A DNA stretch of 33,740 nucleotides from Muribaculaceae bacterium (GCA_910573745.1 CAJSYI010000033.1:1-33740); one strand, 5' to 3'; counted from the stretch's first letter, positions 1 to 8,308 are shown. Notes: generated from the letters alone by a model not told the origin. Translations and numbers: made by a program.

Positions 1-38
1 CAAGCGGGCAGCTCGTCTTCTGGCGGTAAACACGACGG

Positions 39-72
39 TAAAAAATCAGGCGACCCGACCGGGTCACCTGAT
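39..72 (-). terminator. Intrinsic terminator of the minus-strand envelope operon
   Basis: Two 12-nt arms (45-56 and 61-72) pair with a 4-nt loop. Read on the minus strand the one imperfect position is a U-G wobble, and the hairpin is followed at once by a run of T (complement of the A tract at 39-44). This is the layout of a rho-independent terminator for the genes ending at 171. On the plus strand the same stem has a C-A mismatch and no T tract. Confidence 0.75.
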
Positions 73-131
73 AATCTATGTCTCTTTTCAGAACAGCCGT
101 TAGGGCTTTCGTTATCCCGAACTCGCGTCTT

Positions 132-151
132 GTGGTCTCTGTGGTTCGAGA
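132..151. repeat. Possible degenerate copy of the GxxExxY-cassette repeat
   Basis: The 20 bases here (GTGGTCTCTGTGGTTCGAGA) closely resemble units of the repeat array at 17251-17411, for example its segments GTGGTCTACGTAGTTCGAGG and GGTCTCCGTGGTTTGAAA, in the same orientation. It lies between the terminator and the stop codon at 171. Only one unit is visible, so chance or a shared low-complexity motif cannot be excluded. Confidence 0.4.
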
Positions 152-170
152 TTCGGTTTTTGTGGATTGC

Positions 171-1547
171 TCAGAAGGGGAAGTTGATGCCGATGTTGAG
201 GTCGGCATTGGAGTTGAGCGGCACGAACTGCTTCGACAGCTTGCCCATCGTGTGGTCCGTCCCGACGAAGAAGTTGAAGCCCGTGGTGTGCAGGTTGAGG
301 AGCCATCCGAAGCCGACCCCGTAGGTGCCCATCACCACGTTCGCGCTCGCCGACACCCACTTCAGCGGGTTGACGTCGGCCGACACGCGGAACTGCGTCC
401 ACGTGTACGCGCCGTTGATCCGCGTGGAGTTCACTAGGCCGAAATGCAGCTTGCGGTAGAGCGGGAACTCATAGTCCACGCCGAAGTTGAGCGTGGCTGC
501 GAGGGCTCGTGTGCGCGACGTAAGCTGCCCCATGTCTTTCAGCTCGTAGAGCCTGGAAAGGTCGTCGGACAGGCGGTCCCATTCGTCCGAGAAGGAGTTG
601 GCGGCGTTGTCGTCTGCGCTGAAGATGTATGAATCCGTGTCTATGGTCTGGTCGCCGTCGGTCGATGCCCAGGCCGTCTTCCCCCAGCTCATGAATCCGA
701 GGTCGAGTATGGCGGCGGAGAAACGGAAGTCGCGCCATTCGTATTCCGCGCCGAGGTCGAGCCCCATGCCGAATCCGTTGAGCGAGAAACCGTCGTCGAG
801 GTTCGCTCCGGAGACGTAGTCGTGTCCGGTCTTGTCGTTGGTCTTCGTGTTGAAACGCAGGCCGCCCACCGAGGCGTATATGTCGGCGTTGGTCACGGCG
901 GTCCAGGAGTCGTGGCCGAGCGTGAGGTCGGCGCGGTTGAAGCGGAAATCGGCGCATCCCGCCCCGATGAGGAACTTGAGCGCGGCTCCGACCCGCAGAC
1001 CCGGCACCTGGCTGACGTCGCGCGAATGGCCCAGCGATATGTCGGCGTATGCGTCGGCATAGCCCCTCATGTCCTTGATGTCGTAGGTGCGGTTGGACAT
1101 GCCTTCCTTGGCGAGAGAGAAGAACGCCTTGGGGACGGACGCGTTGATGTTGGCGTTGGCCCCGATGCTCACGGTGTTGTAGCCACCGAAGGCCTTGAAC
1201 CCTGCGGATAGGATGCCTGCCTTGACGTTCGAGCCGATCCGGTTCTTGTCGCCGAACCTGTCCATGGCCTCGGCCACGCCGATGCCCGGGTTGGTGAAGA
1301 GCACGGTCTTCCCGCCGCGCTTGTAGACCACGTCGGAGAGGTGGAGGTTGCCGCGCATGGCGAGGTTGAGGTTGCCTATGGCCGGGAAGGAGACGAAGCC
1401 CTTGTCGTTGCCGAATGCCGGGTTCATCTGGAAGCGGTAGGCATAGTTGTCGAGGAAATATCCGGAATACGTGTTCTGCGCCCCGGCCAGCCCCGTGCCG
1501 AGGAGGATTGCGGCCGCTGCGGCCGTCGTCTTTATTGCTTTGTTCAT
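171..1547 (-). CDS. DUF5723-like outer-membrane beta-barrel protein
   Basis: A 458-residue protein with a classic signal peptide (about residues 1-23, ending LAGA-QN). The remainder alternates short polar and hydrophobic beta strands with many aromatic strand ends, and it finishes in INFPF, a typical C-terminal barrel strand ending in phenylalanine. The early motif YRFQMNPAFGN and the overall length fit the DUF5723 family of Bacteroidota, whose role is not established. It is the second gene of a minus-strand pair: the lipoprotein gene ends 22 bases upstream, so the two are probably cotranscribed and may act together at the outer membrane. A terminator lies about 100 bases past its stop. The family call comes from resemblance, not a profile search; the outer-membrane location is more secure than the name. 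Confidence 0.7.
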   Translation of the reverse strand: MNKAIKTTAAAAAILLGTGLAGAQNTYSGYFLDNYAYRFQMNPAFGNDKGFVSFPAIGNLNLAMRGNLHLSDVVYKRGGKTVLFTNPGIGVAEAMDRFGDKNRIGSNVKAGILSAGFKAFGGYNTVSIGANANINASVPKAFFSLAKEGMSNRTYDIKDMRGYADAYADISLGHSRDVSQVPGLRVGAALKFLIGAGCADFRFNRADLTLGHDSWTAVTNADIYASVGGLRFNTKTNDKTGHDYVSGANLDDGFSLNGFGMGLDLGAEYEWRDFRFSAAILDLGFMSWGKTAWASTDGDQTIDTDSYIFSADDNAANSFSDEWDRLSDDLSRLYELKDMGQLTSRTRALAATLNFGVDYEFPLYRKLHFGLVNSTRINGAYTWTQFRVSADVNPLKWVSASANVVMGTYGVGFGWLLNLHTTGFNFFVGTDHTMGKLSKQFVPLNSNADLNIGINFPF

Positions 1548-1569
1548 GATGTATGGTCGGTCAGGGGGA

Positions 1570-3357
1570 TTAGAATTTCTTGGTGTATGTTCCGCCTACG
1601 GTTATGCGGATTTTCTTCAGGGTCATGCTCTGCGAAGGCGCGAGGGTGGCCGACGAGCCGTCGGGACGCACTTCCGCCGTGAACTCTATGCCGTCGAGAT
1701 GCTCCACGGTGCCGGTCATGGTAAGCTCCACGGGCACGTCCTGGGCGTTGGCCGGGATGTTGCCGCCGGTTACGCTCACGCCGTCGATCACGCGTCCGTC
1801 CTTGTCGAGCGGATGGGCGGTCAGCACCGCATTGAGCGGCAGCGTGGACGACACTTCCGTGGTGAGCTTCATCGTGGATATGACGATTGCGTCGATGTCC
1901 TCGTCGTTCCAGCCGTCTTTGCGGTCGGTGTAATAGATCACGGAACCGCTGTGGGCGTCGCCCGTGAGGGCGAGCGGCGCGAGCAGCCGGTAGGTGCCTT
2001 CCATGCGCGGCAGGTCGCGTCCCAGGCGGAATCCGGCCACGTTCTGCATCGGCACTTTCGGCGAAATCAGGTCTACGCCGATTGACTTGGGCAGGCCTTT
2101 TCCACTGAGCACGTTGCTGAGCGAGGCGAATCCGACGTGTTCCATCCCGCTGCGGTATTCCTCCGGCACGTCGGCCGGGGCGACGGGAGAGAGGCAGAAG
2201 TTGTAGGGGCCTTCACCTCGGGAGTGTCCGATTGTGAACCGGTCGAGGGTGAATGCCTCGGGCTGCTGGTTGTCGCGGAGTGCGGTGAGCCTCATCCCCG
2301 TCTGGCTGTCGAGGCGGTCTGCGCCCAGCGGATTGCTGACGCTGAGGTATATCTGCGGGTTGTGGAGTATGAGGTTTGTCTTGTCCTGGGCGAGGAACTC
2401 CGGGAGGTCGTTCAGTTCGATCGGGGCCATATCGAGCCCTTCGCCCTCAAGGTCGTATTCGATGGCGCCGGAGATTGCCGTGGCGTTGAACGTGCCGAGT
2501 TCGTAGCTGACATCGACCGTCACGCTCCGTGGCATGTCCGCAGGCGTGGTTCCGGCCGCCGGGGTGAGGACGAGCGACGCCCGGTCGATGGTGAAGTGAG
2601 AGTCGAGCAGTAAGGAATGCGATTCATGGTCGATGTCGGTGCCGTTGGCCGCGAGGTCGATGCCCGTTGCGTTCAGCTCGAGCGTCCCGCGCCCGTTGGC
2701 GTCGAGGGGCAGCGACGCTATTGTCATTGTCCCGGTGGCCGCGTCGTATGTGCGTCCGGCCGCGTCGGCCATCCTGAGGCCCTTGGGCAGGCGCAGGCTC
2801 ATGTCGCGCAGTTCCCTTCCGGCGATGCCCTGAGGGCCGTCCATGCGGAAGACGAAGGCCATCCGCAGGTTTTCCAAGTCGGTGTACGTTACGGAATGGA
2901 TTGCCTTGTCGATGCCGTCGGCGCGGTAGTCGAGCTTCTTTTCCACCGGTGCGGTGAGGGTGTAGGTCTGCGCGTCCGCGGCGGCGCGGCGGCGACCTTT
3001 GGCCCCGGCGGGGCCTGTCAGTTCGAATTCAGCGGATGTGGGGTAGATGGGGTCGGGCGCCGCCGAGAAAGGGTCGATGCGCAGCGGGTCGGAGCTGAAC
3101 GAGCCAGTCTCCTCGACGGCATAGAATGTCTTGCCGTTGATCGTAACCTCCTTCACCTTGTCGTCCTCGTTCTCGCCGACTGCGATTATGTCGCTGAGCG
3201 TGACAGGTGCGAGGTTGACAGGCAATGTCAGGTCGTTCACCTTGATTTCACTCGTGGTGTCGATGTCCGTGAGGTCGTATCCGTTGTCGATGCACCCCGT
3301 CAGCAACATCGTCATGGTCGTGGCGGCGGTAGCCGCCAAGGCATGTTGTCGTTTCAT
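1570..3357 (-). CDS. Putative surface or periplasmic lipoprotein of unknown function
   Basis: A 595-residue protein starting with a lipoprotein signal: basic start MKRQ, hydrophobic stretch, then lipobox LLTG-C with the acylated cysteine at residue 22. The next residues (IDNGYDL) carry an aspartate close to the cysteine. The mature part is acidic, beta-rich and without recognisable catalytic motifs; it resembles long Bacteroidota lipoproteins of unknown role that sit beside DUF5723 barrels. It is the first gene of the pair with the barrel at 171-1547, 22 bases apart. A minus-strand TAATTTTG (3509-3502) lies about 145 bases upstream and could be the -7 element, but no TTTG is found at the right distance. 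Its function is unknown; a complex with the barrel is inference from the gene pair only. Confidence 0.75.
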   Translation of the reverse strand: MKRQHALAATAATTMTMLLTGCIDNGYDLTDIDTTSEIKVNDLTLPVNLAPVTLSDIIAVGENEDDKVKEVTINGKTFYAVEETGSFSSDPLRIDPFSAAPDPIYPTSAEFELTGPAGAKGRRRAAADAQTYTLTAPVEKKLDYRADGIDKAIHSVTYTDLENLRMAFVFRMDGPQGIAGRELRDMSLRLPKGLRMADAAGRTYDAATGTMTIASLPLDANGRGTLELNATGIDLAANGTDIDHESHSLLLDSHFTIDRASLVLTPAAGTTPADMPRSVTVDVSYELGTFNATAISGAIEYDLEGEGLDMAPIELNDLPEFLAQDKTNLILHNPQIYLSVSNPLGADRLDSQTGMRLTALRDNQQPEAFTLDRFTIGHSRGEGPYNFCLSPVAPADVPEEYRSGMEHVGFASLSNVLSGKGLPKSIGVDLISPKVPMQNVAGFRLGRDLPRMEGTYRLLAPLALTGDAHSGSVIYYTDRKDGWNDEDIDAIVISTMKLTTEVSSTLPLNAVLTAHPLDKDGRVIDGVSVTGGNIPANAQDVPVELTMTGTVEHLDGIEFTAEVRPDGSSATLAPSQSMTLKKIRITVGGTYTKKF

Positions 3358-3610
3358 TTGGCTGTTGTATCAGTTGGTTTGGAAAAGCGTATTGTGAAAA
3401 GCGGATCGGGATTGTGCGTTTCTGCCGGAATCGTTCGTGACATGACGCACTCTTGAAGACCGTTCGAGATCAATTCTTAAAACAGTTTCCTGATCAGGAT
3501 GCAAAATTAGGGAAATTTTTCTGAAAAAGAGGAAAATGTGTCCAATAACAGAAAAAACCGGGTCGGAATCGGTTTCCTGTTTCACATTATTCGTAGCAAT
3601 ACAATGAAGA
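3358..3610. other. Intergenic region, no gene supported
   Basis: An AT-richer stretch between the lipoprotein start and the nfnB terminator. It holds a possible minus-strand -7 element TAATTTTG (3509-3502). A minus-strand open frame across 3370-3633 has no recognisable features and uneven composition and is not accepted as a gene. Confidence 0.5.
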
Positions 3611-3651
3611 AAGAGGCTGCGCCGTAAATCCAAATTACGACACAGCCTCTT
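3611..3651 (-). terminator. Palindromic terminator after nfnB, copy A of a dispersed family
   Basis: Two 17-nt arms (3611-3627 and 3635-3651; AAGAGGCTG...CGTAA against its complement). The two imperfect positions are U-G wobbles on the minus strand, which points to a transcript from nfnB, ending 44 bases before. Near-identical hairpins occur at 12658-12697 and 33570-33608, so this is one of a sequence-conserved terminator family. Confidence 0.75.
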
Positions 3652-3694
3652 GTTCGTTTGCGTTATGATGGTCTCCTTTTCCGGGAGGGCAAGG

Positions 3695-5083
3695 TCACTT
3701 CTGGCTGAGGTACTCGTCGATTGCCTTGGCGGCCTTGCGTCCCGCGCCCATGGCGAGGATCACCGTCGCCGCGCCCGTTACGGCGTCGCCTCCGGCGAAG
3801 ACGCCTTCACGCGAGGTGCGTCCCTCTTCGTCGGCCACGATGCAGCCCTTGCGGTTGGTGTCGAGACCCTTGGTGGTGGACTTGATGAGCGGGTTGGGGC
3901 TTGTGCCGAGGGCCATGATCACCACGTCGCAGTCGATGCTGAAGTCGCTGCCCTCGATTTTGACCGGGCTGCGGCGTCCGCTCGCGTCGGGCTCCCCGAG
4001 CTCCATGCGCACGCACCTGATGCCGTTGACCCATCCCTTTTCGTCGCCGGTGATTTCGGTCGGGTTGGTGAGCATCTGGAAGTCGATGCCCTCCTGCTTG
4101 GCGTGGTGCACTTCCTCCACGCGGGCGGGAAGCTCGGCCTCCGAGCGGCGGTAGACTATCACGGACTCCGCGCCGAGACGCTTTGCGGTGCGCACCGCGT
4201 CCATGGCCACGTTGCCGCCGCCCACCACCACTACCTTGCGGCCTGCGTATATGGGCGTGTCGTATTCTTCGTCATAGGCCTTCATGAGGTTGGCGCGGGT
4301 CAGGAACTCGTTGGCGGAATAGACGCCGTTGAGGTTCTCGCCCGGTATGCCCATGAAGCGCGGGAGCCCTGCGCCCGAACCCACGAACACGGCGTCGTAG
4401 CCCTCGCGGTCGAGGAGGTCGTCCACGGTCATGGTGCGTCCGATGATCACGTCAGGCTCGATTTCCACGCCGAGACGCTTCACGGCCTCCACTTCCTTGG
4501 CCACGATGCGGTCTTTCGGCAGGCGGAACTCCGGGATGCCGTAGACGAGCACCCCGCCTATCTTGTGCAGGGCCTCGAAGATCTTCACTCCGTAGCCCGC
4601 GCGTGCGAGGTCGGAGGCGCAGGCGAGCCCGGCAGGGCCGGAGCCGACGATTGCCACGCGCTTGCCGTTGGGCGTGATTTCAGGCTTTCCGAGTTCGTCG
4701 GCGTGTTCGATGGCCCAGTCGCCCACGAAGCGCTCGAGCTTGCCGATGGCCACCGGCTCGCCCTTGATGCCCAGGACGCACGCGCCCTCGCACTGCGACT
4801 CCTGCGGGCATACGCGGCCGCACACGCTCGGCAGCGAGCTGTCGGAATGGATCGTCTCGGCTGCGGCGGCCAGGTCGCCCTCGTCGATGTGGCGGATGAA
4901 TCCGGGTATGTTGATGTGCACCGGGCATTTCTCCACGCAGCGCGGGCGCGGGCAGTTGAGGCAGCGGGAGGCCTCCAGGGCCGCCTCCTCGGCGTTGTAG
5001 CCGTAGCACACCTCCTCGAAGTTGGCGGCGCGCTTCTTAGGGTCTTGCTCCCTTACAGGGACGCGGGGTATTCTGTTAGCCAT
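3695..5083 (-). CDS. nfnB: NADH-dependent ferredoxin:NADP+ oxidoreductase, large subunit (NfnB / glutamate synthase small-chain family)
   Basis: A 462-residue flavoprotein. The N-terminal part binds two iron-sulfur clusters: cysteines 41, 44, 49, 53 (CLNCPRPRCVEKC) and 88, 92, 98, 102 (CGRVCPQESQCEGAC). Next come an FAD dinucleotide fold (GSGPAGLA near 147) and a second Rossmann fold for NADPH (VVVVGGGNVAMDA). This matches GltD-like proteins and NfnB, which with NfnA couples NADH, NADPH and ferredoxin by flavin-based bifurcation in the cytosol. The start at 5083 is chosen because MANRIPRVP begins the family-typical sequence and overlaps the nfnA stop by 8 bases (ATGGCTAA), a sign of translational coupling; the upstream extension to 5167 reads as an out-of-frame shadow of nfnA. 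The partner being NfnA rather than a glutamate synthase large chain favours Nfn; the related SudAB sulfide dehydrogenase name is an alternative. Confidence 0.9.
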   Translation of the reverse strand: MANRIPRVPVREQDPKKRAANFEEVCYGYNAEEAALEASRCLNCPRPRCVEKCPVHINIPGFIRHIDEGDLAAAAETIHSDSSLPSVCGRVCPQESQCEGACVLGIKGEPVAIGKLERFVGDWAIEHADELGKPEITPNGKRVAIVGSGPAGLACASDLARAGYGVKIFEALHKIGGVLVYGIPEFRLPKDRIVAKEVEAVKRLGVEIEPDVIIGRTMTVDDLLDREGYDAVFVGSGAGLPRFMGIPGENLNGVYSANEFLTRANLMKAYDEEYDTPIYAGRKVVVVGGGNVAMDAVRTAKRLGAESVIVYRRSEAELPARVEEVHHAKQEGIDFQMLTNPTEITGDEKGWVNGIRCVRMELGEPDASGRRSPVKIEGSDFSIDCDVVIMALGTSPNPLIKSTTKGLDTNRKGCIVADEEGRTSREGVFAGGDAVTGAATVILAMGAGRKAAKAIDEYLSQK

Positions 5084-5927
5084 GGCATTTGCATTTATGG
5101 GTTTCGGGACTGGTCTTCCTGTTCTCGCGGTACATGTTCTGGCGGCGCATGGCCTCGTCGAAGTCAACCTTGTGGCCGTCGAACTCCGGGCCGTCCACGC
5201 AGGTGAACCTGGTCTCGCCGTCCACCGTCACGCGGCATGCGCCGCACATCCCGGTGCCGTCCACCATCAGCGCGTTGAGCGACACCATCGTGGGTATGCC
5301 GTGCTTCTTGGTGGTCATGGCGGCGAACTTCATCATTATCATCGGGCCTATGATCACGCAGTGGTCATACCTGTTGCCCTCCTCGATCAGCTTCTCCATC
5401 AGGCCGGTCACCATGCCGTGGAAGCCTTCCGAGCCGTCGTCGGTGCACAGGTGCACGTTGCCCACCGTGCGCATCTCGTCGACGTAGGTGAATATGTCCT
5501 TTGTCTTGGCGCCGATTATGACGTCGGCCTGCACTCCCTGCTCGTGGAGCCACTTCACCTGCGGGTAGACGGGCGCGGTGCCCACGCCTCCGGCCACGAA
5601 GAGGATCCTCTTCTTCCTCAGCTCCTCCGCAGGGAGGTCCATGAGGTCGGTCGGGCGTCCGAGCGGGCCGGCGAAGTCGGCGAAGCAGTCGCCCTCCTCC
5701 ATGTCGCATATCTTCTGGGAAGAGATGCCGATGGACTGGGTAACGATGGTTATTGTGCCCGCCTCGCGGTCGTAGTCGCAGACCGTGAGCGGAATGCGCT
5801 CACCCTGCTCGTCGGTGCGGACGATGATGAACTGGCCCGGCTGAGCCGAAGCGGCCACGAGCGGGGCGTGGACCTTCATCTCGGTGATGTTCGGGGTCAG
5901 GCATCGTTTGCTTACGATTTTGAACAT
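5076..5927 (-). CDS. nfnA: NADH-dependent ferredoxin:NADP+ oxidoreductase, small subunit (NfnA; sulfide/dihydroorotate dehydrogenase-like FAD/NAD-binding protein)
   Basis: A 283-residue protein with the ferredoxin-reductase layout: FAD-binding barrel (about 1-100, PGQFIIVRT near 30), NAD-binding fold (VAGGVGTAPVYP near 111), and a C-terminal [2Fe-2S] site with cysteines 228, 231 and 243 (MCGACRVTVDG...FTC) after an aspartate at 223, as in NfnA and PyrK-like subunits. It lies upstream of and overlaps nfnB by 8 bases, so the two make one heterodimer, expected to exchange electrons between NADH, NADPH and ferredoxin. The C-terminal tail is Cys/His/Lys rich (HKCKCHG), which is unusual but probably only an end extension. 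A well-formed promoter lies at 6040-6071, leaving a leader of about 100 bases. Confidence 0.9.
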   Translation of the reverse strand: MFKIVSKRCLTPNITEMKVHAPLVAASAQPGQFIIVRTDEQGERIPLTVCDYDREAGTITIVTQSIGISSQKICDMEEGDCFADFAGPLGRPTDLMDLPAEELRKKRILFVAGGVGTAPVYPQVKWLHEQGVQADVIIGAKTKDIFTYVDEMRTVGNVHLCTDDGSEGFHGMVTGLMEKLIEEGNRYDHCVIIGPMIMMKFAAMTTKKHGIPTMVSLNALMVDGTGMCGACRVTVDGETRFTCVDGPEFDGHKVDFDEAMRRQNMYRENRKTSPETHKCKCHG

Positions 5928-6039
5928 GATATGTCAGATCTAAAGTTAAATGGCGTTCTTGTCCGGACGGGATGCCGCGGGGCCTGCCAGACGGAGTCTT
6001 TTTTTTGCAGGGTCCCGTGCCATATCCGGTTATACGGCA

Positions 6040-6071
6040 CAAAATTAAGTCTAATTTGCCAATCGGCCAAA
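6040..6071 (-). promoter_or_regulatory. Bacteroidota-type promoter for nfnAB
   Basis: On the minus strand TTTG (6071-6068) is followed after 20 bases by TAATTTTG (6047-6040), matching the -33/-7 architecture of the Bacteroidota primary sigma factor. Transcription would start near 6033, about 105 bases before the nfnA start. Confidence 0.65.
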
Positions 6072-6194
6072 TTTTTCCGCCCCTGCAGTCCCCGGAAAAA
6101 GACCGCAGGCCTGCCTTTTCCGCCTTTCGGGGGGACGCTTCCTCCGCATGAAAACCCGGAAAATGAAGGGGCGGAGGAAAAACATGGCGTAAAA

Positions 6195-6226
6195 TTTGGC
6201 GGAACGGGAAAACATTCGTAACTTTG
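6195..6226 (+). promoter_or_regulatory. Promoter for tRNA-Ser
   Basis: TTTG (6195-6198) and TAACTTTG (6219-6226) are separated by 20 bases, a full match to the Bacteroidota -33/-7 consensus. The start site would be near 6232, giving a 5' leader of about 100 bases before the tRNA at 6334. Confidence 0.7.
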
Positions 6227-6333
6227 CACCCACAAACCGGCGACGGAAGTTTTTCCGCAGGCAGCAGGACGCACGTGTCTTGCGGGCAGGCATGACAGAG
6301 TCGCCGCGATGTGCAGGACAAACGCTGTCATAA

Positions 6334-6422
6334 GGAGAGATGGGTGAGTGGCTGAAACCACCGGTTTGCTAAACCGACGTAGGGAGCAATCTCTACCACG
6401 AGTTCGAATCTCGTTCTCTCCG
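6334..6422 (+). tRNA. tRNA-Ser (anticodon GCT)
   Basis: An 89-base gene that folds into a type II tRNA. The acceptor stem GGAGAGA/TCTCTCC is perfect with discriminator G at 6422, the T arm is ACGAG-TTCGAAT-CTCGT, and the anticodon loop TTGCTAA puts GCT at 6368-6370, reading AGC/AGU. A long variable arm (around 6381-6397) is expected for serine tRNAs. CCA is not encoded. It stands alone between its own promoter and terminator. Confidence 0.95.
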
Positions 6423-6432
6423 CCCAAGACTA

Positions 6433-6460
6433 AGCCGAGGCTCAGCCCTCGGCTTTTTTT
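6433..6460 (+). terminator. Intrinsic terminator of tRNA-Ser
   Basis: A perfect 8-bp stem, AGCCGAGG (6433-6440) with CCTCGGCT (6447-6454), a 6-base loop, then a run of seven T. It begins 10 bases after the tRNA end. Confidence 0.9.
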
Positions 6461-6619
6461 CATATTTGCTAATGCCGTTGAGCTGCGTCTGTTTGCCTTG
6501 TAAATTCGATTCGGCAGTTGCCCGTAGCCTGAGCCGTACAGCGGTGGTGCGCATACGGCTGACAGAGCCTCCGGTCGGCAAGTGCAAGCCGGGCATGGCC
6601 TATGCGATTAAACCGCGTT

Positions 6620-7240
6620 CTAAGGCGCAAGCGGCGGCTGTCCTGAGGCGATGGCGAGGAAGGCGGCGAGGAGGCGGCGGCCGCAGTCGGTGATTACGCT
6701 TTCGGGATGGAACTGTGTGCCGAAAACGGGCAGTGTCAGGTGGCGCAGCGACATGACGTTGCCTTCTTCGTCGAACGACGTTGCCGTCAGTTCCGGCGGC
6801 AACGTGTCTTTGTCCACTATCCAAGAGTGATAACGCCCCACGACGGGGGACGTGCCTGCGAGGCTCCCTGCCAGGGGGTCTTTTTCGTCGATGCATGTCA
6901 GGCGTGACGGGTGGCCGTGCCGGGGTGACGGGAGCTGACGCAGTGAGGCTCCGAATGTCTCGGCTATGGCCTGGAAGCCGAGGCAGATGCCGAGCATGGG
7001 CACGCTTCCGGCGCACGCCTTCACTGTCTCCATCAGTCTTCCGGCCTCACAGGGCAGTCCGGGGCCGGGGGAGAGTATCAGCGCGTCGTAGAGGAGTGCC
7101 GTTTCGGGGTCGGCTTCGTCGTTGAGGGCTATGTCCCACCGCAGGCCGCGGAAGCGGTCGTCGTGGTTGCGTATCGACTGCAGCAGCCCTGTTATGTTGT
7201 GCACGAAAGAGTCGTGGTTGTCTATTATCAGTACCCGCAT
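6620..7240 (-). CDS. pabA: Aminodeoxychorismate synthase glutamine amidotransferase (PabA; class I GATase)
   Basis: A 206-residue class I glutamine amidotransferase that supplies ammonia to PabB for 4-amino-4-deoxychorismate, the precursor of p-aminobenzoate and folate. Visible landmarks are the start MRVLIIDNHDSFVHN, oxyanion strand LSPGPGLP (57-64), nucleophile Cys86 in GICLGFQ, and the catalytic pair His178/Glu180 in FHPES. TrpG and PabA are hard to tell apart by sequence; PabA is chosen because the divergent neighbours are pabB and pabC-like genes and no trp gene is in view. It may serve both pathways. The pabA and pabB starts are separated by 76 bases, which must hold both promoters; a minus-strand TAATTTTG at 7270-7263 is a candidate -7 element for this gene. 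Confidence 0.85.
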   Translation of the reverse strand: MRVLIIDNHDSFVHNITGLLQSIRNHDDRFRGLRWDIALNDEADPETALLYDALILSPGPGLPCEAGRLMETVKACAGSVPMLGICLGFQAIAETFGASLRQLPSPRHGHPSRLTCIDEKDPLAGSLAGTSPVVGRYHSWIVDKDTLPPELTATSFDEEGNVMSLRHLTLPVFGTQFHPESVITDCGRRLLAAFLAIASGQPPLAP

Positions 7241-7262
7241 GGCCTTTTACGTTTTGCAGATG

Positions 7263-7270
7263 CAAAATTA
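7263..7270 (-). promoter_or_regulatory. Candidate -7 element for pabA
   Basis: Minus-strand TAATTTTG fits TAnnTTTG and lies about 25 bases upstream of the pabA start. No clear TTTG is found at the expected upstream spacing, so confidence is limited. The divergent pabB start has only a weak match, TAATTTCG at 7305-7312, directly before its ATG. Confidence 0.4.
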
Positions 7271-7316
7271 TAAATAATCCGGCGGATTTGTGCCTGATTT
7301 TTGCTAATTTCGCGCC

Positions 7317-8297
7317 ATGACAATTATAGACAAGGACACTCTTCGTGGGGAGATGAACCGTCTGGGCGAGGCACGCGTCCCTTTCCTGTGGGGCATTTCC
7401 TACGATTTCGCCTCGGCATTTGTGGAGGCCTGCCCGGAAGGGCAGGGGGATTTGCTGTGGCATGTCGGCCGTTACGGCAATGACCTGGGTCTGCCCGCTC
7501 CGCTGCGGACTCCGCTCCTTGAGGTGAAGTCTCCTTTGGCGCGAGCCGCGTATTCCGGGATGTTCGCCACGGTGAGGCGGGGATTGCTGCGTGGCGACTC
7601 GTTTCTGGCCAACCTCACCGGTGCGACGGAGGTGGAATGCAGCGGATCGATGCGCGACGTGTTCCTCTCGTCGTCGGCTCCGTTCCGCCTGATGCTCGGC
7701 GACAGTTTCGTGTGCTTCTCTCCGGAGCCGTTTGTCAGGATTTCTGGCGGAAGGATTTCCGCCTTCCCGATGAAGGGGACTGCCGATGCTACTGTGGAAG
7801 GGGCGGAACAGGCCCTTCTCGACGACTACAAGGAGATGTGTGAGCACTACACCATAGTGGACTTGATGCGCAACGACCTGAATTCCGTGGCCACGGACGT
7901 GCACGTGGAGCGGTTCAGGTACGTGGAGCGGATTGCCACTTCCTCCGGCGCGATACTGCAGACGAGCTCAGAGATCACCGGCAGGCTCGCGCCTGAAATG
8001 GCCTACAGGTTCGGGGACGTCATCCTCCCGATGCTTCCGGCCGGAAGCATCACGGGCGCGCCCAAGGAGGCTACGGTGGAGCTTATAAGGCGTGCCGAGC
8101 CGGTGGCGCGGGGATGGTACACGGGCGTCTTCGGGTATTTCGACGGCGAGGAGATGCAGACGGCGGTCATGATCCGCTGCCTGCAGCGCGCGGCTGACGG
8201 ACGGCTTTTCTTCCACAGCGGAGGGGGCATAACCGTCAACAGCCGCGAGGAGGACGAGTATGCCGAACTGCAGGCGAAAGTGTGTCTTGCCAAATGA
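7317..8297 (+). CDS. pabB: Aminodeoxychorismate synthase component I (PabB)
   Basis: A 326-residue chorismate-utilising enzyme that aminates chorismate to 4-amino-4-deoxychorismate. Core motifs are all present: PMKGT (151-155), DLMRNDL (182-188), LPAGSITGAPK (240-250), Y-G-GYFDGE (268-278) and SGGGIT (301-306). It is shorter than E. coli PabB (about 450 residues) because the N-terminal accessory domain is largely missing, a form common in Bacteroidota. The K of PMKGT is the residue position that in PabB forms the covalent intermediate, against anthranilate synthase. It overlaps or abuts the pabC-like gene downstream and diverges from pabA. Confidence 0.88.
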   Translation: MTIIDKDTLRGEMNRLGEARVPFLWGISYDFASAFVEACPEGQGDLLWHVGRYGNDLGLPAPLRTPLLEVKSPLARAAYSGMFATVRRGLLRGDSFLANLTGATEVECSGSMRDVFLSSSAPFRLMLGDSFVCFSPEPFVRISGGRISAFPMKGTADATVEGAEQALLDDYKEMCEHYTIVDLMRNDLNSVATDVHVERFRYVERIATSSGAILQTSSEITGRLAPEMAYRFGDVILPMLPAGSITGAPKEATVELIRRAEPVARGWYTGVFGYFDGEEMQTAVMIRCLQRAADGRLFFHSGGGITVNSREEDEYAELQAKVCLAK

Positions 8298-8308
8298 AAG
8301 GAACCGGT

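Noticed and set aside
1..38. End of a plus-strand gene entering from the left
   Set aside because: A frame does stop at 27-29, but eight codons are too few to support a gene, and the hairpin beyond is oriented for the minus strand.
78..437. Plus-strand open frames opposite the barrel gene, and many similar long frames elsewhere
   Set aside because: They are rich in Arg, Ala, Val and His and mirror real genes in GC-rich DNA; the opposite frames have signal peptides or clear motifs.
3370..3633. 87-codon minus-strand gene upstream of the lipoprotein
   Set aside because: It runs through a possible promoter and into the nfnB terminator hairpin, and has no recognisable features.
5084..5167. Longer N-terminus for nfnB
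   Set aside because: The extra 28 residues are the shifted-frame image of the nfnA cysteine-rich end; homologues start at the MANRIP position.
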